Positions 1 to 7,463 of a stretch of 12,544 bases of DNA are shown here, piece after piece. How positions within the stretch are numbered: the first letter of the stretch is position 1; every line of letters begins with the position of its first letter. The stretch is from CAYLPU01 sp964385635. GTDB taxonomy: Bacteria > Chloroflexota > Anaerolineae > B4-G1. The DNA is taken from assembly GCA_964385635.1 (NCBI GenBank), contig CAYLPU010000128.1, positions 1-12,544 on the forward strand, written 5' to 3'. The position numbers and the translations under genes are program-made. The notes under the pieces were generated by a model, which was given only the letters and a program-made list of their open reading frames with translations, was not told the DNA's origin and ran no database searches.

Positions 1-62
1 AATATAGACGTGGAAATACGCGCCAAGGTTCCCGTCTTGCCCCAGATTATTGAGAAGATACG
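1..62. other. Unrelated left-edge sequence before the solute-binding gene
   Basis: The near-identical match between the two binding-domain copies stops abruptly at base 63. In the reading frame of the binding protein this stretch has a TGA at 51-53, so it cannot be the natural upstream part of that gene. Frame 1 is open here and gives a plausible protein end (NIDVEIRAKVPVLPQIIEK), which could be the tail of another gene; I do not recognise it. The 10-mer atacgcgcca occurs at 16-25 and again at 58-67, right at the break. A rearrangement or a contig-edge assembly join are both possible. Confidence 0.5.
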
Positions 63-518
63 CGCCAGGCATCCTTCGGTGGCAGTGTCATCGGTGAGCA
101 GTTCCCCGACCTGGTGGCCGGTGAGGACTACGCCTTCTTTATGTTCCCCGAAATGGACCCGTCCATCGGCGCACCGATGCAGGGTGGCGCGGACGTGATG
201 GCGCTGTTCAACGCCGATAATCCCGCCGCCGTCGCGCTGATGAACTACATGTTCGGCGAGGAAGGCGGCAAAGAACTGGCCGCCTCCGGCTGGGGGCTGT
301 CGCCCAACAATAATATCACCGCTGACGACTACGAAAGCGCGCTGCAGGGCCAGGCGGCCACGCTGATGAACGAGGCGCCGGCCTTCAGTTTCGACGCCGA
401 CGATCGCTTCCCCGGTGGCCTGAACGTGGACTACTGGCAGGCGGTCGTGGAGTACCTGAATGGTGGCGACCTGGACACCATCCTCACGCGGATGGAACAG
501 CGCGCCAAGGAGGTCTAC
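63..518 (+). repeat. Direct repeat, copy 1 of the C-terminal binding-domain segment (copy 2 at 1281-1736)
   Basis: Bases 63-518 align without any insertion or deletion to 1281-1736, at a constant offset of 1218 bases (406 codons). By my count about 131 of 152 codons encode the same residue, and long stretches such as GAPMQGGADVMALFNADNP are identical. Copy 1 continues in frame into a linker, whereas copy 2 ends at TAA. The offset implies a repeat unit of one whole binding domain, only the end of whose first copy is in the window. Silent and replacement differences are scattered, so the duplication is not a fresh one. Confidence 0.9.
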
Positions 519-1739
519 GGTGAGACCGTGAGCGTCGAGGAGGACCCGTGCATGGGGGCCTCCGGCGGCACCATCTCGATGATCGGCGTGTGGAGCGGTG
601 ACGAGGAAGGCACCTTCAAGAGCATCCTGGAGCCCTTCCTGGACGAGTGCAACTTCACATTGGAGTACGAGGGCACGCGCGACCTGGCTGTCTACTCCAC
701 CCGCATCGAAGGCGGCAACCCGCCCGACATCGCCGGTCTGCCCAACCCCGGCCTGCTAGTCGAGTTCAAGGACTACATGGTGCCCATCGGTGGCATCATT
801 GACCTGGACCAGTACTCGCCAGCCTGGCAGAGCCTGGGCAGCGTGGAGGGCACGGTCTACGGGGGCTTTTTCAAGGCCGATACCAAGTCGCTGGTCTGGT
901 ACAGCCCGCCGATGTTCGAGGCCATGGGCTACGAAGTCCCCACTACCTTGGATGAAATGACGGCCTTGATGGATCAAATCGTGGCCGACGGCGGCGTGCC
1001 CTGGTCCGGCGGCATTGAGAGCGGCGAGGCCACCGGCTGGGTGTCCACCGACTGGATCCAGGACCTCCTGCTGCGCCTGCAGGGCGCTGACTTCGTCGAG
1101 CAGTGGGCGCGCCACGAGATCCCGTGGACCGATCCGGCGATCAAGGAAGCCTTCGAGCTCTACTACGCCCTCTGCGCCGACAGCACCTACGCACTGGGTG
1201 GCGCGCAGGGCACCTTGAACACCACCTTCCAGGAATCGCTCTACCCGCCCTTCGAGGACCCGCCCGGGGCCTACATGGTGCGCCAGGCCTCCTTCGCTGG
1301 CGGCATCATCGGCGAGCAGTTCCCCGACATGGTGGCCGGTGAGGACTACACCTTCTTCATGTTCCCCGAAATGGACTCCGAGATCGGCGCACCGATGCAG
1401 GGTGGCGCGGACGTGATGGCGTTGTTCAACGCCGACAACCCCGCCGCCGTCGCGCTGATGAAGTGGATGTTCGGCGAGGAGGGCGGCAAGGCGATGGCTG
1501 CCTCTGGCTGGGGACTGTCGCCCAACAACAACGTCACCGCGAGCGACTACGAAAGTGCGCTCCAGGGCCAGGCGGCCATGCTGATGAACGAGGCCTCGGC
1601 CTTCAGTTTTGACGCTGACGACCGCTTCCCCGGTGGCCTGAACGTGGACTACTGGCAGGCCATCGTAGAGTACCTCGGCGGCGGCGATCTCGATGAAATC
1701 CTCGAACGGATGGAGGAGCGCGCCAACGAGGTGTACTAA
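114..1739 (+). CDS. Carbohydrate ABC transporter solute-binding protein, tandem-domain, 5' truncated (AglE-like)
   Basis: This is an extracellular sugar-binding protein that would deliver an oligosaccharide to the two permeases encoded just downstream. The open frame begins after a TGA at 51-53; the GTG at 114 is only the first usable start and lies inside a domain, so the true N-terminus, including any signal peptide, is missing. Residues 1-135 are the C-terminal part of one binding domain (ending RAKEVY). A short acidic linker (GETVSVEEDPCMGASGG) follows, then a complete second domain of about 390 residues ending RANEVY and a TAA stop. The second domain has typical features of family 1 sugar-binding proteins, such as aromatic-rich patches (YSPPMF, PWSGGIESG, SGWGLSP). 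The AglE assignment rests mainly on the neighbouring AglF/AglG-like permeases. A protein with two fused binding domains is unusual; it could instead be two genes fused by unequal recombination. Confidence 0.85.
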   Translation: MAGEDYAFFMFPEMDPSIGAPMQGGADVMALFNADNPAAVALMNYMFGEEGGKELAASGWGLSPNNNITADDYESALQGQAATLMNEAPAFSFDADDRFPGGLNVDYWQAVVEYLNGGDLDTILTRMEQRAKEVYGETVSVEEDPCMGASGGTISMIGVWSGDEEGTFKSILEPFLDECNFTLEYEGTRDLAVYSTRIEGGNPPDIAGLPNPGLLVEFKDYMVPIGGIIDLDQYSPAWQSLGSVEGTVYGGFFKADTKSLVWYSPPMFEAMGYEVPTTLDEMTALMDQIVADGGVPWSGGIESGEATGWVSTDWIQDLLLRLQGADFVEQWARHEIPWTDPAIKEAFELYYALCADSTYALGGAQGTLNTTFQESLYPPFEDPPGAYMVRQASFAGGIIGEQFPDMVAGEDYTFFMFPEMDSEIGAPMQGGADVMALFNADNPAAVALMKWMFGEEGGKAMAASGWGLSPNNNVTASDYESALQGQAAMLMNEASAFSFDADDRFPGGLNVDYWQAIVEYLGGGDLDEILERMEERANEVY

Positions 1740-1771
1740 AACGCAGTCGCTACTGGTAACACGGCAAGTCA

Positions 1772-1797
1772 GGGAGGCCCCGTTGCCGGGGCCTCCC
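1772..1797 (+). promoter_or_regulatory. Strong intercistronic stem-loop after the binding-protein gene
   Basis: A perfect 11-bp GC-rich stem (gggaggccccg, 1772-1782, pairing with 1787-1797) closes a TTGC tetraloop. It begins 32 bases after the binding-protein stop. No T-run follows, so it is not a canonical intrinsic terminator. Structures at this place in sugar ABC operons are known to stabilise the upstream mRNA or reduce read-through, keeping binding protein in excess over permeases; that role is inferred here. Confidence 0.65.
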
Positions 1798-1815
1798 CTG
1801 AAACCCGTAGTGGTA

Positions 1816-1918
1816 AGAAACCCTGTTTTTTCGATGGAAACGGGCAGGACTCTGCTTACGAAAGTAACTGAAGAGCCACGTGCCACTGGTTCTGCCACCC
1901 CCAAAAAACCGGGTTTCT
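1816..1918. repeat. 103-bp inverted-repeat element (MITE- or REP-like)
   Basis: Left end agaaaccctgtttttt (1816-1831) is the inverted complement of the right end aaaaaaccgggtttct (1903-1918) at 15 of 16 positions. The interior has no convincing coding frame. Ends of the type agaaaccc...gggtttct are, as I recall, frequent in intergenic repeats of Chloroflexota and filamentous cyanobacteria. No clear target-site duplication is visible. It lies between the stem-loop and the aglF ribosome binding site, so it extends the 5' leader of the permease genes. Confidence 0.55.
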
Positions 1919-1940
1919 GAGAAAGGAAAGGAGTACGCTC

Positions 1941-2876
1941 ATGGCAGCGCCAAAGGGCCAAGTTCCGGCCATCATGAAACAGGCGGGGCACGCGCCGTGG
2001 CTCTACCTCGCCCCAGCCCTGCTCATCATGCTCTTCTTCGTCGTGTATCCCACCGTGAACACCATCTACCTGAGTTTCCTGGACACCGAAGGTGAGCAAT
2101 CGGCCGCCATCACCTGCCAGGAGGGGCAGCCGTGTTGGGGCGTCCTGGAGAACTACCGCCACGCCCTGACCGACGAAACGATGCTTCTAGCGTTCCGAAA
2201 CAACCTGCTATGGATCATTCTTATGGTGCCGGGCACAACCATACTCGGTCTCATCATCGCCGTGCTCGTGGACCGAATCAAACAAGAGGCATTGGCCAAG
2301 GCAGTGATTTTCATGCCGATGGCCATCTCTTTCGTAGGAGCCAGCATCATCTGGAACTACATCTACGACTTCCAGAGCCAGGGGGAGCAGACCGGCCTGC
2401 TAAACGCTATCGCCACCACGCTCGGATTCAACCCTGTGCCGTGGACCACGACCGGACCCTGGGTCAACAACATCGCCCTCATCATCGTCGGTGTATGGAT
2501 GTGGACAGGCTTTTGCATGACTATCCTGTCGGCCGCGCTCAAGGGCGTGCCCGGTGAGTTGCTGGAGGCGGCACGCGTGGATGGCGCCAACGAGTGGACA
2601 GTCTTCTGGAAGATCCTGGTGCCCATCATCTCGCCGACGATCGTCGTCGTACTCACCACGATGACTGTCAACGTACTCAAGATATTCGACATCGTGTACG
2701 TCATGGGCAAAGGGCAACCCGGCACACAGGTTATCGCCACGCGAATGTACATCGAGCAATTCAACAAGTTCAATTCCGGCATATCGTCGGCTATCGCCGT
2801 CGTCCTCATTCTCGCCGTGCTGCCGATTGGGTACATTAACGTCCGTCGTTTCCGGGAACAGGAGGCTATGCGATGA
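1941..2876 (+). CDS. aglF: Carbohydrate ABC transporter permease, AglF/MalF type
   Basis: This is an inner-membrane permease subunit, 311 residues, that forms the translocation channel with the next gene product. It starts at ATG behind a strong Shine-Dalgarno region (aaaggaaaggag, about 8 bases away). Hydrophobic segments begin at residues about 17-38 (PWLYLAPALLIMLFFVVYP) and recur across the protein. A short periplasmic loop has two cysteines (CQEGQPC) that could form a disulfide. The cytoplasmic EAA loop that docks the ATPase is intact at about 209-228 (EAARVDGANEWTVFWKILVP). The stop overlaps the next start by ATGA, indicating translational coupling. AglF is preferred over generic MalF because the partner is AglG-like; the sugar specificity is inferred. 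No ATPase gene is in the window, so a shared MalK/MsiK-type ATPase elsewhere would be needed. Confidence 0.9.
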   Translation: MAAPKGQVPAIMKQAGHAPWLYLAPALLIMLFFVVYPTVNTIYLSFLDTEGEQSAAITCQEGQPCWGVLENYRHALTDETMLLAFRNNLLWIILMVPGTTILGLIIAVLVDRIKQEALAKAVIFMPMAISFVGASIIWNYIYDFQSQGEQTGLLNAIATTLGFNPVPWTTTGPWVNNIALIIVGVWMWTGFCMTILSAALKGVPGELLEAARVDGANEWTVFWKILVPIISPTIVVVLTTMTVNVLKIFDIVYVMGKGQPGTQVIATRMYIEQFNKFNSGISSAIAVVLILAVLPIGYINVRRFREQEAMR

Positions 2877-4063
2877 ACGGCCAGAACAAACCGGCCCTGG
2901 GGAAGTTTTTCCTTTACGCCGTGGTCATTATTCTGTGCCTGCTGTGGATCACGCCGACCGTTGGACTCCTCGTCACCTCGTTGCGGCCCAGGCAGGACGT
3001 GGTCGAAACCGGCTGGTGGAAGGCCTTCGCGCCGCGCAAGGCAGTGGGACAGGACGTGTACGAGAAGCACCTGGCCCCCTATTATGGCCCTGATGGCAAA
3101 GCCGTTGAGGGCGTCGATCTATCCGATCCAGAACTGATTGGACAGTTCCGCCGCTCAATCGCACTGACCGCTTTCCTGCGCGAACAGATTGAGAAGGGAA
3201 ATCTCCAGTTGGAAGAGATGCCTGACCCACAAGAGATGGCGGATCTGCTGACCTACCTGCGGCGACTTTCTGGCGCTGAGAGCGCCGCCAGCCGGCCACG
3301 CTTCACCGCCAACAACTATGTAGACGCAGTCGTGGGCTACTCCGGCCGGGCGAACTACATCGAATCATGCGTCGAGGGCAACCCTGACGAGGATGACGCC
3401 TGCCTCGGCACCGGGCTGACCAGTGAGCGTGGTATGGCTACTGCCTTTCTGAACAGCCTGTGGGTCTCTATCCCGGCTACCATCCTGCCCATCCTGGTCG
3501 CGTCGTTCGCTGCCTATGCCTTCTCCTGGCTTGAGTTCAAGGGCCGCCAGTGGTTGTTTGTCATCCTTGTGGCGCTCCAGATCGTCCCATTGCAAATGAC
3601 GCTGATTCCCATCTACCGCGTCTACGCCAAAGTGGGCCTCACCGGCACTTTCCTGGGCGTGTGGCTCTTCCACACCGGCTTCGGTCTGCCCTACGCCATC
3701 TACCTTATGCGCAACTTCCTGGGTTCGTTGCCCAAGGACATCTTCGAGTCGGCCTACCTGGACGGCGCATCGCACTGGACGGCGTTCTACAAATTGGCCA
3801 TTCCACTATCGGTCCCAGCCCTGGCGTCGCTGGCCATCTTCCAGTTCCTGTGGATTTGGAACGACCTGCTGGTGGCGTTGGTCTTCCTCGGCGGCCAGAC
3901 ACCGGTACTGACGTGGCAGATCAGTAACCTGGTGGGCCGGTTCACCGGTATGCACCTGTTGACGGCCGCCGCGTTCATCTCAATGATCCTGCCGATGATC
4001 GTCTTCTTCGGTATGCAGCGCTTCTTCGTGCGCGGCCTGATGGCTGGCGCGGTGAAGGGGTAG
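2873..4063 (+). CDS. aglG: Carbohydrate ABC transporter permease, AglG type with large periplasmic insertion
   Basis: This is the second membrane subunit of the importer, 396 residues, about 110 longer than a MalG permease. The first membrane segment is at about 11-33. It is followed by SLRPRQDVVETGWWKAF, the sequence style seen in AglG proteins, and then a hydrophilic stretch to about residue 185 that should be periplasmic. That stretch holds a cysteine pair (CVEGNPDEDDACLG) and a predicted helical part. Five further hydrophobic segments follow, with an intact EAA loop at about 292-311 (ESAYLDGASHWTAFYKLAIP). The start ATG is inside the ATGA overlap with the preceding permease gene. The extra domain is characteristic of alpha-glucoside transporters and may contact the binding protein. 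The tandem binding protein upstream makes that contact especially interesting. Confidence 0.9.
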   Translation: MNGQNKPALGKFFLYAVVIILCLLWITPTVGLLVTSLRPRQDVVETGWWKAFAPRKAVGQDVYEKHLAPYYGPDGKAVEGVDLSDPELIGQFRRSIALTAFLREQIEKGNLQLEEMPDPQEMADLLTYLRRLSGAESAASRPRFTANNYVDAVVGYSGRANYIESCVEGNPDEDDACLGTGLTSERGMATAFLNSLWVSIPATILPILVASFAAYAFSWLEFKGRQWLFVILVALQIVPLQMTLIPIYRVYAKVGLTGTFLGVWLFHTGFGLPYAIYLMRNFLGSLPKDIFESAYLDGASHWTAFYKLAIPLSVPALASLAIFQFLWIWNDLLVALVFLGGQTPVLTWQISNLVGRFTGMHLLTAAAFISMILPMIVFFGMQRFFVRGLMAGAVKG

Positions 4064-4077
4064 TCGAGGAGATTGTT

Positions 4078-5334
4078 ATGCTACATCGGGTTGAACTGGA
4101 ACAGAAACGGCTGGCCGATTACCGCCCTATCGCCGGCAAGGAGGTCATCGCGGAAATCCGAGCGTTGGCCAAGCCACTACAAGGAGCGCGGGTAGTGCAC
4201 ATCAACGCCACCGACTTCGGCGGCGGCGTGGCCGAGATGCTAGTCACGCTCGTGCCGCTGATGCGCGATGTGGGGCTTGACGCCGAGTGGCAGGTCATTG
4301 AGGGCGAGGATGAGTTCTTCAACGTCACCAAAGCCTGCCATAACGGGCTACAGGGGATGGACATCCCCTTCACCGAAGGGATGAAAGCCATATGGCAGCG
4401 CTACAACGAGATAAACGCGGCCAGGTTTGAAGGGGAGTATGACTTCGTCGTCGTCCACGACCCTCAGCCCGCTGGCCTGCTCCACTACCACGGACGCGAG
4501 GGACCAGAAAACGTAAAGGGGCACTGGGCCTGGCGCTGCCACATTGACACCTCGCACCCCAACCCCGCCTACTGGGACTTCTTCGCTCCTTACATTGCCG
4601 GGTACGAGGCCTGCATCTTCACTATGGAGCAGTACGTGGGGCCAGGGGTGGCCTCTGAAAACCTGCACCTGGCGATCATCACGCCGACGATTGACCCCCT
4701 CTCGCCCAAGAACGCGCCAATGGCGAAGGATAGGGCGCGAGAGATCGTGGCCCGTTTCGGCGTAGACGTGAACCGCCCGCTCATCACCCAGGTCAGCCGC
4801 TTCGACCCCTGGAAGGACCCGCTGGGGGTCATTGATGCCTATCGTATTGTCAAGGAGCGCATGCCGGAGGTGCAACTGGCGATGGTCGGCTCGATGGCCT
4901 CGGACGACCCCGAGGGCTGGTATTACCTGGACAAGACCATCCGCCACGCTGGGGAGGATGACGATATCCACATCCTGCACAATTTCCACGGCGTCGGCGC
5001 GCTGGAGGTGGGCGCTTTCCAGACTGCCAGCGACGTCGTCGTCCAGAAGTCCACCCGCGAGGGATTCGGGCTGGTGGTGACGGAGGCGCTGTGGAAAGGG
5101 AAGCCGGTGGTAGGCGGCAACGCTGGAGGTATCCCGTTACAGGTCATAGACGGCCAGACTGGCTTCCTGGTGGATTCTGTCGAGGAGTGCGGCGAGAAAT
5201 CGCTCTATCTCCTCCAGCACCCGGAGGAGGCAGTGCGCATGGGGGCAGCAGCACGGGAGCACGTGCGGCGCAATTTCCTCACCACGCGGCACCTCGCAGA
5301 TTACCTGCGCTTATTCGCGGACCTGGCTACGTGA
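4078..5334 (+). CDS. treT: Trehalose glycosyltransferring synthase-like GT4 glycosyltransferase
   Basis: TreT interconverts NDP-glucose plus glucose with trehalose plus NDP in the cytoplasm. The 418-residue product has a GT-B fold pattern: an N-terminal glycine-rich acceptor loop (HINATDFGGGVAEML, about 41-55) and a C-terminal nucleotide-sugar domain with LITQVSRFDPWKDP and the GT4 signature EGFGLVVTEAL at about 328-338, including both glutamates of the E-x7-E motif. WQVIEGEDEFFNVTKACHNGLQG closely resembles characterised archaeal TreT as I remember it. The start is ATG, 14 bases after the permease stop, with Shine-Dalgarno gaggag. Its position directly after a sugar importer parallels the Thermococcus arrangement, where TreT sits with a trehalose/maltose transporter. 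Another GT4 such as sucrose or alpha-glucosyl synthase cannot be excluded, but TreT is the best fit. Confidence 0.85.
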   Translation: MLHRVELEQKRLADYRPIAGKEVIAEIRALAKPLQGARVVHINATDFGGGVAEMLVTLVPLMRDVGLDAEWQVIEGEDEFFNVTKACHNGLQGMDIPFTEGMKAIWQRYNEINAARFEGEYDFVVVHDPQPAGLLHYHGREGPENVKGHWAWRCHIDTSHPNPAYWDFFAPYIAGYEACIFTMEQYVGPGVASENLHLAIITPTIDPLSPKNAPMAKDRAREIVARFGVDVNRPLITQVSRFDPWKDPLGVIDAYRIVKERMPEVQLAMVGSMASDDPEGWYYLDKTIRHAGEDDDIHILHNFHGVGALEVGAFQTASDVVVQKSTREGFGLVVTEALWKGKPVVGGNAGGIPLQVIDGQTGFLVDSVEECGEKSLYLLQHPEEAVRMGAAAREHVRRNFLTTRHLADYLRLFADLAT

Positions 5335-5336
5335 AA

Positions 5337-5408
5337 GGTAGGGGCAGACCCACGTGTCCGCCCTCCAGGGCGCACACGCTGGTGCGCCCCTACCGGCCCC
5401 TACTTTTT
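5337..5408 (+). terminator. Nested inverted repeat with T-run; probable terminator for the importer-treT operon
   Basis: The repeat ggtaggggc (5337-5345) pairs with gcccctacc (5386-5394). A second copy of gcccctac at 5396-5403 is followed at once by TTTTT (5404-5408). Inside lies a tight hairpin, cgccct-cc-agggcg (5359-5372), extended by gtgt/acac. It starts three bases after the treT stop and lies between convergent operons, which suits termination. The outer repeat type resembles dispersed intergenic repeats that I recall from Chloroflexota, so it may be a mobile repeat used as a terminator. Confidence 0.55.
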
Positions 5409-5417
5409 GAAAAGATA

Positions 5418-5430
5418 CACGTAAAACGTG
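5418..5430 (-). terminator. Small hairpin downstream of the minus-strand operon, possible weak terminator
   Basis: The sequence cacgt-aaa-acgtg forms a 5-bp stem with a 3-base loop. Read on the minus strand, which is the direction of the GHMP kinase gene ending at 5450, it is followed by a T-rich stretch (tatctttt). The stem is short and AT-containing, so the case is weak. Confidence 0.25.
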
Positions 5431-5449
5431 ATACGTACGATGACACCCT

Positions 5450-6466
5450 TCAGTCGCTGACCTGCAGACGAATGCCCTCCCGCACGATGCGGAACGGTAT
5501 GAGAGTGGCCCCGGCGTCTACCAGGGCCTCTCGCACAGCGGGCACATTCTCCGGCTCGGCGTAGGTAATCATGCAGCCGCCGCCACCAGCGCCACAGAGT
5601 TTGCTGGCGCGCGCACCTTTCGCCTCGGCGGCGGCGATCATGGCATCAATCTCGGGCACGGTGACCCCCTCGGCCAACACCTTGCGGTTCTCCCACTCGA
5701 CGGCCAGCAGGCAGGCGAACTCGTCCAGGTCACCAATGTCCAGACTCTGGCGCATAGCCAGAGCCACCTCTTTGATACGCCGCATACGGGCCACGGTGTC
5801 GCCTTCTCGCTCAATGTACCGTTTGAGTATAGCCCAATTGGTGACACCGGAAAAGCGGCTGATGTTAGTAAAGGTGAGAATGAGCCGCTCGTTGAGACGT
5901 TCTATCAGATCGCTGCCTTCGTCCAGCCGCTCCAGGCGGTGACCGTCCACGTCGAACCAGATGCTGCAGACACCGCCGAACAGAGGTGGGAAATAGTCCT
6001 GTTTGCCAGTGGGGATACCGATGACCTGCGCCTCGATGTTGGCCCCCAGGTCAATGAGACGATCTTTGCTCAGACCCAGGTTCTCGATCTCGTTCAGTGC
6101 GCTGGAGAGGGCCATGAGCAGCGCGGACGATGCCCCCAAGCCAGAGCCGCGCGGCGCTTCACTACGGAGGGTGACGTTCAGGCCACGGCGAGGCCGGTAG
6201 AAGCGCAGGGCCTTTTTGACCAGGTCGAAGCCACCGCCCATCTGCTTCTGCATCTCGTCCAGGTCGGTGAAGGTCTCCTCCGTCCCGGTGTCTTCGGAGT
6301 GGATGTGGATTCGGGCATCGGCACGCTCTTCCACGGTCACGTGACTGTGGACATTGATTGCGGCATTGACGGTCAGCCCGCCGTGCTCAAAGAGATAGAG
6401 CGGGTACACATCAAGGGTGCCTCCGGCCAGGTCTATGCGGGAAGGGACGGTGGCGGATACTTTCAT
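5450..6466 (-). CDS. GHMP family sugar kinase (HddA-like)
   Basis: This is a cytoplasmic small-molecule kinase, 338 residues from the ATG at 6466. Three GHMP motifs are visible: the N-terminal substrate region (VPSRIDLAGGTLDVYPLYLF), the ATP-binding loop PRGSGLGASSALLMALSSALN at about 105-125 (read in two parts: PRGSGLGASS and ALLMALSSALN), and the C-terminal KLCGAGGGGCMITYAE. The segment PTGKQDYFPPLFGGV resembles that of D-glycero-D-manno-heptose 7-phosphate kinases and L-fucokinase-like proteins, so a sugar or sugar phosphate is the likely substrate. The ATG lies in an ATGA overlap with the upstream ROK kinase stop. A GTG 27 bases further upstream is possible but would overlap more and has no better ribosome site. 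The coupling implies the two kinases act on one pathway; the actual sugar cannot be read from sequence. Confidence 0.88.
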   Translation of the reverse strand: MKVSATVPSRIDLAGGTLDVYPLYLFEHGGLTVNAAINVHSHVTVEERADARIHIHSEDTGTEETFTDLDEMQKQMGGGFDLVKKALRFYRPRRGLNVTLRSEAPRGSGLGASSALLMALSSALNEIENLGLSKDRLIDLGANIEAQVIGIPTGKQDYFPPLFGGVCSIWFDVDGHRLERLDEGSDLIERLNERLILTFTNISRFSGVTNWAILKRYIEREGDTVARMRRIKEVALAMRQSLDIGDLDEFACLLAVEWENRKVLAEGVTVPEIDAMIAAAEAKGARASKLCGAGGGGCMITYAEPENVPAVREALVDAGATLIPFRIVREGIRLQVSD

Positions 6467-7446
6467 TCGTGCGTCGTTCGCAGAGACGCCCACACTGCCG
6501 CGCCGATCAGTCCAGCATCAGTGCCGAGTTGGGCAGGCACGATCTGCACCTGCTCGATGGGAGTTACGTGAACACGCTCACGAACCGTGCGCCGGATTGG
6601 ATCGAAGAGAAGATCACCGGCCTGGGCCACTCCGCCGCCGATGACCACCATCTGGGGACTGATAATGGCGATCAAGTTAGCCACACCGATGCCAATGTAG
6701 AAACCAGCACGCTCGTAGATGTCCCTGGCGATAGGATCGCCGGCCTGGGCGGCCTGGCAGATGACTTCCGGTGTGACTTTGTTCAGGTCGTAGGAAACGA
6801 GTTCAGCGATGCTCGTGGTGCGGCCCTGGGTGATGGCCTTGAGTGCCATAGCAGTGATGGCTGGCCCACTGGCGAAAGCCTCCATACAGCCCCGACTGCC
6901 ACATCCACAGGGCGGACCGTAGGGATCAATAATCTGATGACCCACTTCTCCTGCCGTCCCGCCCAGGCCCAGGTGCAATTGGCCATTGATGACCATGCCT
7001 CCGCCGATGCCCGTGCCGATGGCCAGGCAGACCATCGTATCCACGTCGCGTCCGGCGCCAAAGGTCTTCTCACCCAGCGTGAAGGAGCGCACATCATTGA
7101 GTAGGTGAGTCGGCAAGCCAACTGCTGCCTCGACAGTCGCTTTCAGTGGGACGTTACGCCAAGTGTCGGGCAAATTGGGAAGAAAGAGAGTGACTCCCCG
7201 TTCCAGGTCCGCCATGCCTGGCACGCCGATGCCGACTCCGCCGATGTCCGCCTGACCCAGGCCAGCGTCGGCCATGACAGCATGGATCAAGCCTACCATA
7301 CGCGCTATGACTGCATCGTGGCCTTCTTTGGCTAACGTAGGAATCTGACGCCTGCCGAGGACCTGGCCTGAGGTGACGTTGACCGCAGCAGCAGTGAGCG
7401 TCGTCCCACCCAGGTCCACGCCGATGAAGTGGACAGGTTGAGCCAT
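6463..7446 (-). CDS. ROK family sugar kinase (glucokinase-like)
   Basis: This is a cytoplasmic ATP-dependent hexose kinase of 327 residues. The N-terminal phosphate-binding motif is GVDLGGTTLTAAAV. The catalytic aspartate is in LNDVRSFTLGE, followed by AIGTGIGGG. The ROK zinc motif is complete (EVGH, then CGCGSRGCMEAFASG). The adenosine motif VIGGGVAQAG is near the C-terminus. No DNA-binding domain precedes it, so it is an enzyme and not a ROK repressor. I chose the ATG at 7446, with gagagagga about 10 bases upstream; a TTG 21 bases earlier overlaps the stop of the preceding gene remnant. Glucokinase is the default guess, which would fit glucose released from trehalose, but fructo-, allo- or N-acetylmannosamine kinases share these motifs. 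Confidence 0.9.
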   Translation of the reverse strand: MAQPVHFIGVDLGGTTLTAAAVNVTSGQVLGRRQIPTLAKEGHDAVIARMVGLIHAVMADAGLGQADIGGVGIGVPGMADLERGVTLFLPNLPDTWRNVPLKATVEAAVGLPTHLLNDVRSFTLGEKTFGAGRDVDTMVCLAIGTGIGGGMVINGQLHLGLGGTAGEVGHQIIDPYGPPCGCGSRGCMEAFASGPAITAMALKAITQGRTTSIAELVSYDLNKVTPEVICQAAQAGDPIARDIYERAGFYIGIGVANLIAIISPQMVVIGGGVAQAGDLLFDPIRRTVRERVHVTPIEQVQIVPAQLGTDAGLIGAAVWASLRTTHE

Positions 7447-7463
7447 AGTGGAAATTTCCTCTC

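Noticed and set aside
114..1739. Translational-frameshift or two-gene explanation for the doubled binding domain
   Set aside because: The frame is continuous from copy 1 through the linker into copy 2, with no stop, start with ribosome site, or frame change between them.
756..2162. Long minus-strand open frame (468 codons) opposite the binding-protein gene
   Set aside because: It is low-complexity, rich in His, Gly, Val and Arg, spans the intergenic repeat, and mirrors a well-supported gene; it is a GC-driven shadow.
6467..6493. Upstream GTG start for the GHMP kinase
   Set aside because: The ATG in the ATGA overlap with the ROK stop is a better start and matches the typical N-terminus of the family.
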